Positions 51,509 through 61,005 are shown, counted from the first letter of the stretch. The stretch: DNA of 64,000 nucleotides from Salinilacustrithrix flava (GCF_041228405.1 NZ_CP133888.1:186001-250000); one strand, 5' to 3'. Translations and numbers: made by a program. Notes: generated by a model not told the origin, from the letters alone.

Positions 51509-53542
51509 TCAGGCGTAGCCGGGTGGGCGGCCGCCCGCGGTCTTGGCCCGGAACTCCTCGGAATCGGAGAAGTAGATCATCACCAGGCCACGCAGCAGCC
51601 CACGGTCCAGGTGGGCGAGCCAGTAGGCGTAGCCCTCCGGCTCGGGGGCCCGGCCGAGCACGTTGCGGTAGATGAGGTCGAGGAAGCGGCGATCGTCGAG
51701 CGCGCCGTAGGTGTCGCGGAACTCCTGCGAGCGGGCGAAGTCGTTGGAGATCTTGTCCAGCGGGTACCCAAGCGCGAAGGCCGCATTCCAGTGCTCGAAG
51801 CCACCGACGTCCGGCTCCCGCAGGAAGTAGGCGCGGTAGAGCCGGTAGATGGTGCCGGTGGCACTGTCGGCGTCGTAGGGCCGCACGATGCCGGCGGGGA
51901 TGTCGCCGAGGCGCAAGCGGCCCCAACCGGTGCCGTTGTCGGGGCCCGGTGAGCCGATGTCGGCGGCGTTGACCTTCAGGTACTCGGCGATCCGGTCCGC
52001 ACCCCACGAGGGGTGGACGCCCTTGACCAGCGCGGCTGCGCCCGTCACGTGCGGCGTCGACGCGGACGTGCCGGGGAACCCCTGCTGGCAGGTCGACATC
52101 GACGAGCCGTAGGTCGAGGTCGACACGGCGTCGAAGGACACCAGGTCCGGCTTGGTCCGCCCGTCGGCGGTGGGACCCGCGCTCGAGAAGGGCTGCACGA
52201 CGCCGTTCGCCGCGCAGACGGATCCGACGGCGAACGCGCCCGGGGAGGTGGCCGGCTCGTTGACCGACCGGTTGCGCGTCCGGAACGTCGGCGGGCTCGT
52301 CCCCTCGATGAAGAGGTCGAAGTCGGGGACGTGGGCGCCGGCGTAGCGGCCGACGACGATGTGGGCCTCCCGGGCCCACGACGCGCTGTTGCGCAACCAC
52401 ACCGCCTCCACCGGGGCGAACCCGGCGAGCTGCGGGTCGAGGGAGCTGCCGATGATCGTCCCGAACTCGTCCAGCACGAACAGGTCCATGTCGGTGCGCG
52501 GCAGGTCGAACTCGTCCCACCGCAGCACGACGTGGAAGGAGGCGCCGGCGGGGACGGTGACCGTGTTGAGCGACCGGTCGGTGGCGTAGTCGTGGATCTG
52601 GTCCCCGTCGACGTCGACGAAGCGCCCGCCCCAGTGCTCGTCACCGCTGTTGCCCGCCGCCACGGACCAGAAGATCCCGGCCTGGCGGTCGGCGTTCACG
52701 ACGTGCCACGGGGACCCCGCCCGCTCCCGTCCGTTGCCGAACCCCGTCCCGAGGAAGCCCCCCGAAGCGTTGACGATCGTGATCCCCTTGGCCCGCACGA
52801 CCCGGGAGGCCGCGGCGAAGCCGGCCTCGTCCTCGATGCAGATGAGGTGCAGTCGGGCGGCCGGGGCCACATCGTGGATGATCTCGGCCACCGCGGTGCC
52901 GTGGTCATCGCCCCGGAAGCCGACGTTGGGGCAGTGGCTCGTCTCGCTCGCCGGGGCCGGCAGCTCGCCCGCCTGCTGCGCGGCCGCCCACCCGCCGAAG
53001 CCGGTGTCCACCACGGCGACGTCGGCACCACCGGTGATCCCGGCCCCGTGGCGACCGGCGACACCCAATGACACCGCGCCCTCCGAGGTCGTGGCCGCCG
53101 GCCGGAACCGCGACCGGCGCTGCACCCGCTGCACGGCGGGGTCGGCCGCGAGCTCATCCAGGTGGGCGGGGTCGACCGCGACCTGCCAGCGATCGGCGGC
53201 GACGCGCCCCTGCACCCGTCCCGAGCCTCCCACCGCATCCTGCACCGCAGCCCGGCTGGACGCGACCACCTCCACGACGACCCGACCATCGCCTCGGACG
53301 TCACCGTCGGGCAGCACCTGCTCGAAGCCGCCACCGGCGGACGCCCGACCCCAATCGTCTGCGCCCCTGCCCCGCGGTGGAGTGAGCGTGGACGAGAGCT
53401 TCGGGTCCTTCGGTGCCGCGAGAGCGTCCTCGACCGGGTCGAGCCCGCGTTCCGTCGCGGCGGACGCGGGCGCGACCAGCGCCGCGGCCAGGGCGCACAG
53501 GGCCGCCATCGTCGCGGTCGCCGTCCGTGCACGCCGTCGCAT
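51509..53542 (-). CDS. Secreted subtilisin-like (S8) protease with DUF4214 tail
   Basis: 677 aa from ATG 53542, preceded by GGAGG five bases upstream. Signal peptide (about 1-29), an N-terminal propeptide-like segment, then a peptidase S8 domain with Asp in VAVVDTGFGG, His in DDHGTAVAEI, Asn in AAGNSGDEH and Ser in GTSASTPHVTGAAAL. The last ~115 residues carry a DUF4214 domain (IYRLYRAYFLREPDVGGFEHW, SNDFARSQEFRDTYG, LIYRNVLGRAPEPEGYAYW), thought to bind or localise surface glycans. Catalytic residues are complete. Substrate unknown. Confidence 0.9.
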   Translation of the reverse strand: MRRRARTATATMAALCALAAALVAPASAATERGLDPVEDALAAPKDPKLSSTLTPPRGRGADDWGRASAGGGFEQVLPDGDVRGDGRVVVEVVASSRAAVQDAVGGSGRVQGRVAADRWQVAVDPAHLDELAADPAVQRVQRRSRFRPAATTSEGAVSLGVAGRHGAGITGGADVAVVDTGFGGWAAAQQAGELPAPASETSHCPNVGFRGDDHGTAVAEIIHDVAPAARLHLICIEDEAGFAAASRVVRAKGITIVNASGGFLGTGFGNGRERAGSPWHVVNADRQAGIFWSVAAGNSGDEHWGGRFVDVDGDQIHDYATDRSLNTVTVPAGASFHVVLRWDEFDLPRTDMDLFVLDEFGTIIGSSLDPQLAGFAPVEAVWLRNSASWAREAHIVVGRYAGAHVPDFDLFIEGTSPPTFRTRNRSVNEPATSPGAFAVGSVCAANGVVQPFSSAGPTADGRTKPDLVSFDAVSTSTYGSSMSTCQQGFPGTSASTPHVTGAAALVKGVHPSWGADRIAEYLKVNAADIGSPGPDNGTGWGRLRLGDIPAGIVRPYDADSATGTIYRLYRAYFLREPDVGGFEHWNAAFALGYPLDKISNDFARSQEFRDTYGALDDRRFLDLIYRNVLGRAPEPEGYAYWLAHLDRGLLRGLVMIYFSDSEEFRAKTAGGRPPGYA

Positions 53543-53689
53543 GTCGCCTCCCGTCATGGCGCACGGTCCGCCCCGCGACACCCACGAGCAGGGTGCCACA
53601 CGTCGACCGGACGCGGACCGAATGAGACGGGAGCCACCGGGTAGGAGCCGTGGGAGGAAGGCGCCGAGGATCTGGAGAAGGGCACCCCC

Positions 53690-54175
53690 ATGGCAGACCC
53701 ATCCGAGACCGACCGACGAGCGCAGTGCCTCGCCCAGGTGACGGCCGAGCTCGAGTCCGCCCGCGACCTCGACGACGTCCAGCGGATCGTCAGCACGGGC
53801 GCTCGCGCCCTCGCCGCCGCCGACGGCGCGTCGTTCGTGCTGCGCGACGGCGACAAGTGCGCGTACCTGGACGAGGACGCCATCGCCCCGCTGTGGAAGG
53901 GCCGGCGCTTCCCGATGGACGCGTGCATCTCGGGTTGGGTGATGCAGGAGCAGCGACCAGCCGTCGTGGCCGACGTGCTCGCCGACGACCGCATCCCCCA
54001 GGACATCTACCGCCCGACCTTCGTGCGCAGCGCCGCCGTCGTCCCCATCCGACCCGGTGCGCCGGTTGGCGCGATCGCCGTCTACTGGGGTCGGCTCCAC
54101 GTTGCCGACATCCACGAGATCGACGCGCTCCGATCCCTCGCCGAGTGCGCCGCGACGGCGATGCCCGCGGCGTAG
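53690..54175 (+). CDS. GAF domain protein
   Basis: 161 aa from ATG. Single GAF domain (about 20-155; DLDDVQRIVSTGARALAAADGASFVL, ISGWVMQEQRPAVVADV, AAVVPIRPGAPVGAIAVYW). No output domain, so it may act as a detached sensor for a kinase or for the REC-EAL protein encoded 110 bp downstream on the same strand. Divergent from the peptidase gene. Confidence 0.85.
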   Translation: MADPSETDRRAQCLAQVTAELESARDLDDVQRIVSTGARALAAADGASFVLRDGDKCAYLDEDAIAPLWKGRRFPMDACISGWVMQEQRPAVVADVLADDRIPQDIYRPTFVRSAAVVPIRPGAPVGAIAVYWGRLHVADIHEIDALRSLAECAATAMPAA

Positions 54176-54285
54176 CAGCGCATTGGAACGAACCGGTCGC
54201 AGGGCCCTTCCCGCCCGAATCCGGTGCTATCGTACGCTGGCACAGAATGGGGACGGCTCGAGAGATCCGTCCCCTGGGGGGTGCG

Positions 54286-55845
54286 GTGGCCACGACGGAG
54301 CACAGCGTTCGACTGCGGTACGGCGGACCCCCGCGCCAGGCCCACGACGTCGTCCTCGTCGTCGACGACGAGGACGCGATGCGCTCGGCCTTCGAGGCCG
54401 CGCTGCGCGCGGACGGGTTCACCGTGTTCACCGCGTCCAGCGGGTCGGAGGCGCTCGGGCTGCTCGCCGAGATCCACCCGACGGTCGTCCTCCTCGACGC
54501 GAACCTGCCGGACATGCGCGGCGAGGACGTGCTGATCGAGCTCCGCGGCAGCAACGGGTCCGAGCAGCCGGCGGTGCTCATCGTCAGCGGGGATCGCCAG
54601 CTCGACCGCAAGGTCGCCGGGCTGCGCCTGGGCGCCGACGACTACATCACCAAGCCGGTCGCGCTGGCCGAGCTCGTCGCTCGCGTCCGCCGCCACGCCG
54701 GGTCGCGCCACCGCTGGCTCGCGCAGCTCGACGACGTCCTGGACGACCGCCGGCGGCTCGCGCAGCGCATCGCCGGCCTCGACGGCAGCGAGCCCCTCCA
54801 CCTCCTGGCCACCAACCTCCTCGGCATCTTCGCCGAGCAGCTGGACTGCGAAGCGCTCAGCCTCACCAGCGCCCTCGACGGCTCGGTGGAGCACACGGTC
54901 CTGGCGCCGTCCGCAACCCCCTTCCGCGGCGCGCTGGAGCAGGGCGCGAGCCACGGGACCCGGCGCCCGGTGATCGACCGGGGCGAGCACGGTTGGACGT
55001 GCCACGCACCGCTCGAGATCGCCGGGAGCTGCTTCGGGGTGCTCGGCGTGGCCGGCACCAGCGACGAGCAGTCCGCGCTGTCGGCGGTGGTCGACCTGGC
55101 CCCGCAGATCGCCGGCCTCGTCCACCGCTCCCTCACCTCCGACGGCGCTGTCGCGGGGAACCGGCGACAGGTCGAGGCGCTCCTCAGCGACGGCGGCTTC
55201 TGGGCCGAGTTCCAGCCCATCGTCGACCTCCGGGCCGACGCCACCGTGGGCTTCGAGGCCCTCTCCCGGTTCCCGGACGGCCGCCGGCCCGACCTGTGGT
55301 TCCGCCAAGCCACCAGCATCGGCCTCGGCGCCGAGCTCGAGCTGGCCGCCATGCGCCGCATCCTGGACACGGCGCGGACCCTCCCCCAGGGCACGTGGCT
55401 GTCCGTGAACGTGTCGGCCCGCACGCTCATCGACCACGACCTCCGGCCGCTGCTGGCCCAGGCCGACCGCCGCGTGATCCTCGAGATCACCGAGCACGAG
55501 CGGGTGCGCGACTACGGCGCCATCACCCGCAGCATGCAGGAGCTCGGCGACACCGGCCTCGGCGTCGACGATGCCGGCTCCGGCTACGCCAGCCTGCGCC
55601 ACATCTTCGAGCTGCAGCCCGAGCTGGTGAAGCTGGACCGCATCTGGGTCCACGGCGTGCACCAGGACCCGGTGCGCACCGCGCTCATCACCGGGCTGCT
55701 CCAGTTCGCCACCGAGCTCGACGCCGTGCTGCTCGGCGAGGGCGTGGAGCACTCCGAGGATCGCGCCGCCCTCGAGCGGATCGGGGTCACGCTCGGCCAG
55801 GGCTACCTGTTCGGCCGGCCCCAACGCGCGGAGACGTGGCGGTGA
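54286..55845 (+). CDS. REC-GAF-EAL cyclic-di-GMP phosphodiesterase
   Basis: 519 aa from GTG 54286 (G-run at 54275-54281 before it). Receiver domain (about 20-140; VLVVDDEDAM, VVLLDANLPDMRGED, YITKPVAL), a GAF-like middle (about 165-290) and an EAL domain (about 300-515) with FEALSRF, NVSAR, EITE, DDAGSGYASL, KLDRI, GEGVE and QGYLFGRP. DDAGSG replaces the common DDFGTG but keeps both acidic residues. It should hydrolyse cyclic di-GMP under phosphorylation control. The next gene is convergent. Confidence 0.9.
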   Translation: MATTEHSVRLRYGGPPRQAHDVVLVVDDEDAMRSAFEAALRADGFTVFTASSGSEALGLLAEIHPTVVLLDANLPDMRGEDVLIELRGSNGSEQPAVLIVSGDRQLDRKVAGLRLGADDYITKPVALAELVARVRRHAGSRHRWLAQLDDVLDDRRRLAQRIAGLDGSEPLHLLATNLLGIFAEQLDCEALSLTSALDGSVEHTVLAPSATPFRGALEQGASHGTRRPVIDRGEHGWTCHAPLEIAGSCFGVLGVAGTSDEQSALSAVVDLAPQIAGLVHRSLTSDGAVAGNRRQVEALLSDGGFWAEFQPIVDLRADATVGFEALSRFPDGRRPDLWFRQATSIGLGAELELAAMRRILDTARTLPQGTWLSVNVSARTLIDHDLRPLLAQADRRVILEITEHERVRDYGAITRSMQELGDTGLGVDDAGSGYASLRHIFELQPELVKLDRIWVHGVHQDPVRTALITGLLQFATELDAVLLGEGVEHSEDRAALERIGVTLGQGYLFGRPQRAETWR

Positions 55846-55863
55846 CCGCCTGACCGGCGGTGC

Positions 55864-58209
55864 TCAGCCCTCCGACGGATCCCCGCCCAGGACCGCGGCG
55901 AGCACCTCGAGCAGCCGTCGCGTCTCGTAGGGCTTGGGCAGGAAGTGCTCGACCCCAGCCGCTGCCGCCTGCGCAACCTTGCCGTTGCCGTGCAGCCCGC
56001 TGGCCCCGATGAACCGGACCTCCGGGTCCAGGGCCTGCAGGGCGAGGATGGTCGCCGGGCCGTCCATGACCGGCATCATCATGTCGGTGAGCACGGCGTG
56101 GACGCCATCGACTTCCCGGGCGAACACGGCGACGGCCTCGGCCCCGTTCGCGGCTTCGAGCACCCGGTAGCCGTAGGTCTCCAGCGTCTGGCGGGTCATG
56201 GCCCGGATGGCGGCCTCGTCCTCGACGACCAGCACGGTCTGCCCCGAGCCACGAGGCGGGTCCGCCGCGGTCGATGCGGGTGCTTGCGGTTCCTGCACGT
56301 CGAGGTCGCACGGCAGGTACACGCGGAACCGGGTGCCCCGGTCGAGCTCGCTGTACACGTGGAGGAAGCCGCCGTGGCTCTCGATGATCGCCACCGCGGT
56401 GGACAGGCCCAGGCCGGTGCCGACGCCGTGGGCCTTCGTCGTGAAGAAGGGCTCGAAGGCGCGGTCGCGCACGTCGGGCGCCATCCCCTCGCCGTCGTCC
56501 TCGACCTCGACCAGGAGGTAGGTGCCCGGCTTCGACCCCGGGGTGGTCGCTGCGTACTGGTCGTCGATCAGCACCTGGGACGCCGCCAGCCGCAGGTGCC
56601 CACCGCTCGGCATGGCGTCCCTCGCGTTCACCACCAGGTTGAGCAGCACCTGCTGGATCTGGGTGCTGTCACCGACGATCGGCGTGAGCGTCGCGGGCAC
56701 CTCGAGGGACAGGGCGATGTTCTTCGGGAAGGTGTCCCGCACGATGGCGCCGATGTCCGCGACCAGGGCGCCGACATCGACCGGACGGCGCTCACCCTCG
56801 ACCCCGCGTGCGAAGGACAGCACCTGGGAGACGAGGTCGGCGCCCCGACGAGCGCTGGTCACGATGGTCTCGACCAGTGACGAGCGATCGATCGTGGCCG
56901 AGTCGGACTGGAGCAGCTCGCCGGCGAGCAGGATCGGCGCGAGCACGTTGTTCAGGTCGTGGGCCACGCCGCCGGCGAGGGTGCCGATGCTCTCCATCCG
57001 CTGCGCGCGCAGCAGCTGCTGCTCGACACGCTTGCGATCGGTGATGTCGGTGTTGATGGCCATGATCGCCTCGGGCGCGCCACCCTGGCCGCGGACGAGC
57101 GTCCAGCGCGCCGCCACCTCCACCACGTCCCCCCGCCGCGTCCGATGACGGAGCTCGCCGACCCAGCGGCCGGCGCGCAGCACAGTCTCGTGGGCGACGT
57201 CGAACGCCATGCGGTCCTCGTAGAGGAGCGACCGCACGTCGGCACCGATCGCCTCCTCGGCGAACCAGCCGTAGATCCGCTCGGCGCTGCGGTTCCAGTA
57301 CGTGATCCGCCCCTCGGGATCCCGGACGATGATGGCGTCCTGGGCCTGGTCGAGCAGGTCCGCCTGCCGCTGGAGCGCCGCCTCCCGCTCCTCGAGCTCC
57401 AGGCGGGCGGTGCGGGCATCGGTGATGTCCCGGAAGTACACGGCCAGACCCTGGTCGGCCGGGTAGACGTCGACCTGGAACCACGCGCCGAGCGGCGCGA
57501 AGTAGAACTCGTCGAGGTGGCGGGTGTGGCGATCCGCCATCGAGGCGGCGTAGACGTCGTAGATGGCGGAGTCGACCGCCCCGGGGAACTCCTCCCAGAT
57601 GCCACGCCCGATCAGCTCACGTGCCTCGCGACGCAGCAGCTGTGCGGCGTTGGAGTTCACGTAGGTGAAGCGCCAGTCCCGATCCAGCATGTAGACGGCG
57701 TCGGTCATGCTCTCGAGCGTGGCCCCCAGTCGACGGGCCGCGTCCTGGGCCTCCTGGGTCGCCATGCGCAGGTCGGAGATGTCCTGGAACGCCCCGACCG
57801 CACCGCGCACCTCGCCGTTGCTGTCGCGGTCGGCTTCGCCCATGATCCGCGCCGGGATCCGACGACCGCCGTAGGTCTCGACCTCGAGCTCGAGGTCGAA
57901 CGGGACGCCCTCGCTGAGGCAGCGGTCGAGCGCGGCGCTGATCTTCTCGCGATGGGCCCCGGGGTAGCGGGCGATCGTCGCCTCGATCGGTGGCACGCCC
58001 TGATCAATCGGGGACTCGAGCATCTCGTGGAGCTCGTCGGACCAGTAGACGCTGCCGTCGGATCCGTCGACGGCCCACCCACCGACCCGTGCCAGCCGGC
58101 CGGCGAGGCGGCGCAGCACGTCGCCCCGCTCGATGCCGAGCCGCTCGGCGCTGCTGTCGGCGTGGTCGCCCGAAGCGCCGTCGTGGTCGCCTGCTCCGGC
58201 CTCCGTCAA
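55864..58209 (-). CDS. Multi-PAS hybrid histidine kinase with C-terminal receiver
   Basis: 781 aa from a TTG at 58209 that has GGGG eight bases upstream; earlier in-frame starts would run into the lipoprotein gene. Three PAS domains (about 30-150, 155-280, 285-405), HisKA with His in GTLAGGVAHDLNNVLAP, HATPase (NLVVNARDAM, DDGEGMAP, GVGTGLGLS) and a receiver (VLVVEDEAAIRAM, AVLTDMMMPVMDG, LPKPYE). Cytoplasmic. Start is uncertain. Convergent with the REC-EAL gene, 18 bp apart, so a functional pair is possible. Confidence 0.88.
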   Translation of the reverse strand: MTEAGAGDHDGASGDHADSSAERLGIERGDVLRRLAGRLARVGGWAVDGSDGSVYWSDELHEMLESPIDQGVPPIEATIARYPGAHREKISAALDRCLSEGVPFDLELEVETYGGRRIPARIMGEADRDSNGEVRGAVGAFQDISDLRMATQEAQDAARRLGATLESMTDAVYMLDRDWRFTYVNSNAAQLLRREARELIGRGIWEEFPGAVDSAIYDVYAASMADRHTRHLDEFYFAPLGAWFQVDVYPADQGLAVYFRDITDARTARLELEEREAALQRQADLLDQAQDAIIVRDPEGRITYWNRSAERIYGWFAEEAIGADVRSLLYEDRMAFDVAHETVLRAGRWVGELRHRTRRGDVVEVAARWTLVRGQGGAPEAIMAINTDITDRKRVEQQLLRAQRMESIGTLAGGVAHDLNNVLAPILLAGELLQSDSATIDRSSLVETIVTSARRGADLVSQVLSFARGVEGERRPVDVGALVADIGAIVRDTFPKNIALSLEVPATLTPIVGDSTQIQQVLLNLVVNARDAMPSGGHLRLAASQVLIDDQYAATTPGSKPGTYLLVEVEDDGEGMAPDVRDRAFEPFFTTKAHGVGTGLGLSTAVAIIESHGGFLHVYSELDRGTRFRVYLPCDLDVQEPQAPASTAADPPRGSGQTVLVVEDEAAIRAMTRQTLETYGYRVLEAANGAEAVAVFAREVDGVHAVLTDMMMPVMDGPATILALQALDPEVRFIGASGLHGNGKVAQAAAAGVEHFLPKPYETRRLLEVLAAVLGGDPSEG

Positions 58210-58273
58210 CGGTCGATCCCCAGCAGCACCACCGAGCCATCTTGCCGCACACCGCTCGGACGCTGTCGCCTCT

Positions 58274-58849
58274 CTACGCCACGACGAGCTCCGCGAACAT
58301 GCCGTTGGCGATGTGGGGCGGGCCGCCGGGGACATCGGGCGGGCCATCATCGGACTCGGCGGCCGCATCGAGGTAGGCAGCCGGGTCGGCGCCGGTCGGG
58401 ATCACGCAGACGATCGCGTAGCGGCCGGGCTCGGCCAGCGTGCCGTCGCCGACGGCCGGGATCTGCTCACCGCCCGGCGGGGCCAGGAGCACGGTGGCCG
58501 GTTCGCCGAGGGTGGGCAGCAGCTCGGCCTCCGGCAGGGTGACGAGCTCGCCGACGGCGCGGGTCTCATCGTCGGGGAGGCGGAAGGCGACCAGCTCGTG
58601 CAGCTCCACGGGGGACTCGTTGGCCAGGGACAGCCGGGTGCCGGCGGGCACCGTGGCCGGCAGGCCTTCGAAGCCGTAGTCGACGGCCGTGACCTCGATC
58701 ACCTCGGTCTCGGTCGCCGCCGGTTCCACCTCCTCGAGGTCGGTGCTGGGCTCCACGGCTTCGCTGTCGTCGTCGTCACTGCAGCCGGCGAGCAGTAGCC
58801 CGAAGACCGCGGCCGCTGCGGCCGTGCGGGCGATGGCCAGCCGGGTCAT
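58274..58849 (-). CDS. Lipoprotein with cupredoxin-like domain
   Basis: 191 aa; ATG overlaps the cupin stop (ATGA). Lipobox LLAGC (Cys near residue 23) after a hydrophobic leader, an acidic linker (DDDDSEAVEPSTDLEEVEPA), then a beta-rich domain with VPAGTRLSLANESPVELHEL and GRYAIVCVIP typical of cupredoxin-like folds. Cys is retained but a full type 1 copper set is not evident, though a late His (PPHIANGMFAELVV) could complete it. Possibly binds copper outside the membrane; function unknown. Confidence 0.8.
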   Translation of the reverse strand: MTRLAIARTAAAAAVFGLLLAGCSDDDDSEAVEPSTDLEEVEPAATETEVIEVTAVDYGFEGLPATVPAGTRLSLANESPVELHELVAFRLPDDETRAVGELVTLPEAELLPTLGEPATVLLAPPGGEQIPAVGDGTLAEPGRYAIVCVIPTGADPAAYLDAAAESDDGPPDVPGGPPHIANGMFAELVVA

Positions 58850-59358
58850 CGTCCGACCTCCGCCCCGACGCCTGCGAGGGCAGGATCCGGCGGCGGTCCC
58901 AGCACCTCGATGGAGAACTGCGCGCACACCTCGGCGACGTGGGCGGGGTCGACCTCCTCGGGCTCCGGGAGGCCGGTGGCCTCCGTCGGGCGGCCGAGGG
59001 TGGCGACGAAGCGCTCGAACTGGGCCGGCGTCGACACCTGCAGCACCCGCGCCGTCTCGGAGCGGACCTGGAAGGTGTGCGGTCGGCCCCGGGGCAGCCA
59101 GACGACCGCGCCGGCCGAGTGGACGGCCTCGACGTCGCCGCACGAGAACCACACGTCACCCTCGATCAGGTAGAAGACCTCGTCCTCCACGTCGTGGCGG
59201 TGCAGCGGTGGGCCGAACCCGCGAGGGGCCAGGAACTCCATGACGGTCATGGCCCCGTCCGTGTGCTCGGCGTCGAGCTTGGCGGTGTAGAGGTTGCCGA
59301 GGAAGTGGAACCGCTGTCCCTCGTCCCGGGCGATGATGGCTGGTGATTGCACGGTCAT
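58846..59358 (-). CDS. Cupin domain protein
   Basis: 170 aa. Cupin_2 fold with metal ligands in GPPLHRHDVEDEVFYLIEG and RGRPHTF, so one metal site is expected. Longer C-terminal helical tail (AHVAEVCAQFSIEVLGPP) than most cupins. Overlaps the lipoprotein gene by 4 bp, a two-gene operon divergent from the LuxR regulator gene with 132 bp between starts. The reaction is unknown. Confidence 0.85.
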   Translation of the reverse strand: MTVQSPAIIARDEGQRFHFLGNLYTAKLDAEHTDGAMTVMEFLAPRGFGPPLHRHDVEDEVFYLIEGDVWFSCGDVEAVHSAGAVVWLPRGRPHTFQVRSETARVLQVSTPAQFERFVATLGRPTEATGLPEPEEVDPAHVAEVCAQFSIEVLGPPPDPALAGVGAEVGR

Positions 59359-59490
59359 GGGCGGAAGGTACGAAGCGCACCGGAGGGCGGGACATCCCGA
59401 GGGCGGGGGTTCTCGCATCGCAGGTGCGGGGGTCGACATCCCGCAGGTGAGGGGGTGGATCGGCATCCGGTGCAGGCGTACGGTTCACGG

Positions 59491-60564
59491 ATGGGCAGGG
59501 CAGGGATCGAGTCCTTCACGACCGCCCGGGATCTGCTCGTGCAGGCCAGCAGCCGGGTCACCACCGGCGAGGATGCGTGCACCGAGATCGCCCGGGCGTT
59601 CGCCGAGGTGGCCCGGTGCGATGCGGCGGCCGTCATGACGACCGACCCCGAGACGCACCTCCCGGCCGGCGGGATCGTGTCCGGCTTCGACAGCTCGGCG
59701 TGCGTGCCGTTCTGGGACAACGAGCTGCTCGACCCGGACTTCAACAAGTTCAACGCCCTGGCTCGCAGCATCGACCCGGTCGCCACCCTGGCCGAGGCCA
59801 CGGACGGAGACCTGGCGCGCAGCCCCCGCTACCAGAAGCTCTACGCCGCCGCGGGCGCCAGCGACGAGCTGCGGGTCGCGTTCCTCGCCGGGTCGTCCTG
59901 CCTCGCCATCGGCGCGTTCCTCCGTACCGACGGCGAGGTGTACTCCGCGACCGAGGTGCGCGACGTGCGGAACCTGCTCGTGCCGGCAGGCAACGTGCTC
60001 CGCCAGGCCCTCGGGTGCACGTCGGAGCCGCTCACCGCCCACGGCCCGGTCGTGGTGCTGATCGATGCGGACGGACGGATCCGGAGCCGGTCCGAGGGCG
60101 CCGACGAGGTCCTCGACGACCTGCGCATCCGCGTCGACGACGACCTCCCCGGCACGATCATGGTGGCGGCGGCGCGGGCCCGGTCGAACCGCTCCTCCAC
60201 GCGGCTGACGACCCGGCTGCGTGGGCGGAGCGGTCGCTGGGCCCGCATCCACGTGGCCCCGATGGAGGGCGACGACGGCATCGTGTCGGTCACCGTCGAC
60301 GCGGCGCGGCCCGGCGACCTCGTGCCGATCCTGCTCGACTCCTACGGCCTCACCGCGCGGGAAGCCGACATCTCGCTCCTGCTGTGCCAGGGCCTCGGCA
60401 CCAAGGAGATGGCCGCCGAGCTGTCCATCTCGGTCCACACGGTGCGCGACCACCTGAAGGCCATCTTCGACAAGGCCGGCGTGAACAGCCGCGGCGAGCT
60501 CGTGGCCCAGCTGTTCTCGAACCACGTGCTGTCGCAGTTCCACCACGCCGTCGCCACCCTCTGA
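59491..60564 (+). CDS. LuxR family regulator with GAF-like sensor
   Basis: 357 aa from ATG 59491. N-terminal GAF-like sensing region (about 10-170; ARCDAAAVMTTDPETHLPAGG) and a middle PAS-like part, ending in a LuxR helix-turn-helix (about 290-345; YGLTAREADISLLLCQGLGT, ELSISVHTVRDHLKAIFDKA). Reads a small molecule or redox state and activates unknown targets; the divergent cupin-lipoprotein operon is a natural candidate. Monocistronic. Confidence 0.88.
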   Translation: MGRAGIESFTTARDLLVQASSRVTTGEDACTEIARAFAEVARCDAAAVMTTDPETHLPAGGIVSGFDSSACVPFWDNELLDPDFNKFNALARSIDPVATLAEATDGDLARSPRYQKLYAAAGASDELRVAFLAGSSCLAIGAFLRTDGEVYSATEVRDVRNLLVPAGNVLRQALGCTSEPLTAHGPVVVLIDADGRIRSRSEGADEVLDDLRIRVDDDLPGTIMVAAARARSNRSSTRLTTRLRGRSGRWARIHVAPMEGDDGIVSVTVDAARPGDLVPILLDSYGLTAREADISLLLCQGLGTKEMAAELSISVHTVRDHLKAIFDKAGVNSRGELVAQLFSNHVLSQFHHAVATL

Positions 60565-60577
60565 GGGCCCCTTCGGT

Positions 60578-60613
60578 GGTCCGGATCTGACCGCATCCGG
60601 TCAGATCCGGACC
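60578..60613. terminator. Long hairpin closing luxR and hyuB remnant
   Basis: Perfect 16-bp inverted repeat: GGTCCGGATCTGACCG at 60578-60593 and its complement at 60598-60613, loop CATC. The hyuB stop codon lies in the right arm. Related in sequence to the hairpin at 51445. Confidence 0.7.
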
Positions 60614-60984
60614 TGCGAAGCGTCCGGGGTCGGGCCCCAACCGCCGCCGCCGGGGGTCAGCATCCGCACGACGTCGCCGGCCTGCAACCGGAGCGTGCAC
60701 TTGTCGGGCAACCGCTCGGAGCGAGCCTCGTCGCCCTGGGGCAGCAGCCAGTTCTCGCCGGTGGCACCCGGCTCCCCTCCGGCCAGACCGCGAGGCCGGC
60801 TCACCCGGCGCTCGGTGATCAGCGACACGGTGACGTCCTCGAGCACCTGCAGGTCGCGCTCGATGCCCTCACCACCCGGGGCCAGGCCGGCGCCGCCGCT
60901 CCCCCGCCGGAGCCGGTAGCGCAGGACCCGGAGCGGGAAGTGGCGCTCCAGGGCCTCGATGGGCGTGTTCTTCGTGTTGGTCAA
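60601..60984 (-). pseudogene. Hydantoinase B C-terminal fragment, split by an integrative element
   Basis: About 127 codons matching the C-terminus of hydantoinase B/N-methylhydantoinase beta: TNTKNTPIEALERHFPLRV, YRLRRGSGGAGLAPGGEGIE, ERRVSRPRGLAGGEPGATGE, NWLLPQGD and GGGGWG. The family is usually over 500 aa, so most of the protein is missing. Homology stops just before TNTKNTP, exactly at the palindrome where the serine recombinase begins. The 5' part would lie beyond the element, outside the window to the right. Confidence 0.85.
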
Positions 60985-60988
60985 CACG
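60973..60988. other. Putative attL site of a serine-integrase element in hyuB
   Basis: CGTGTTG-GT-CAACACG, perfect 7-bp arms around a two-base centre, at the exact point where hyuB homology ends. Large serine integrases cross over at a central dinucleotide flanked by inverted arms, so GT at 60980-60981 is the likely core. The matching attR is outside the window. Confidence 0.6.
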
Positions 60989-61005
60989 GTGAAACTCCAC
61001 CGCCT

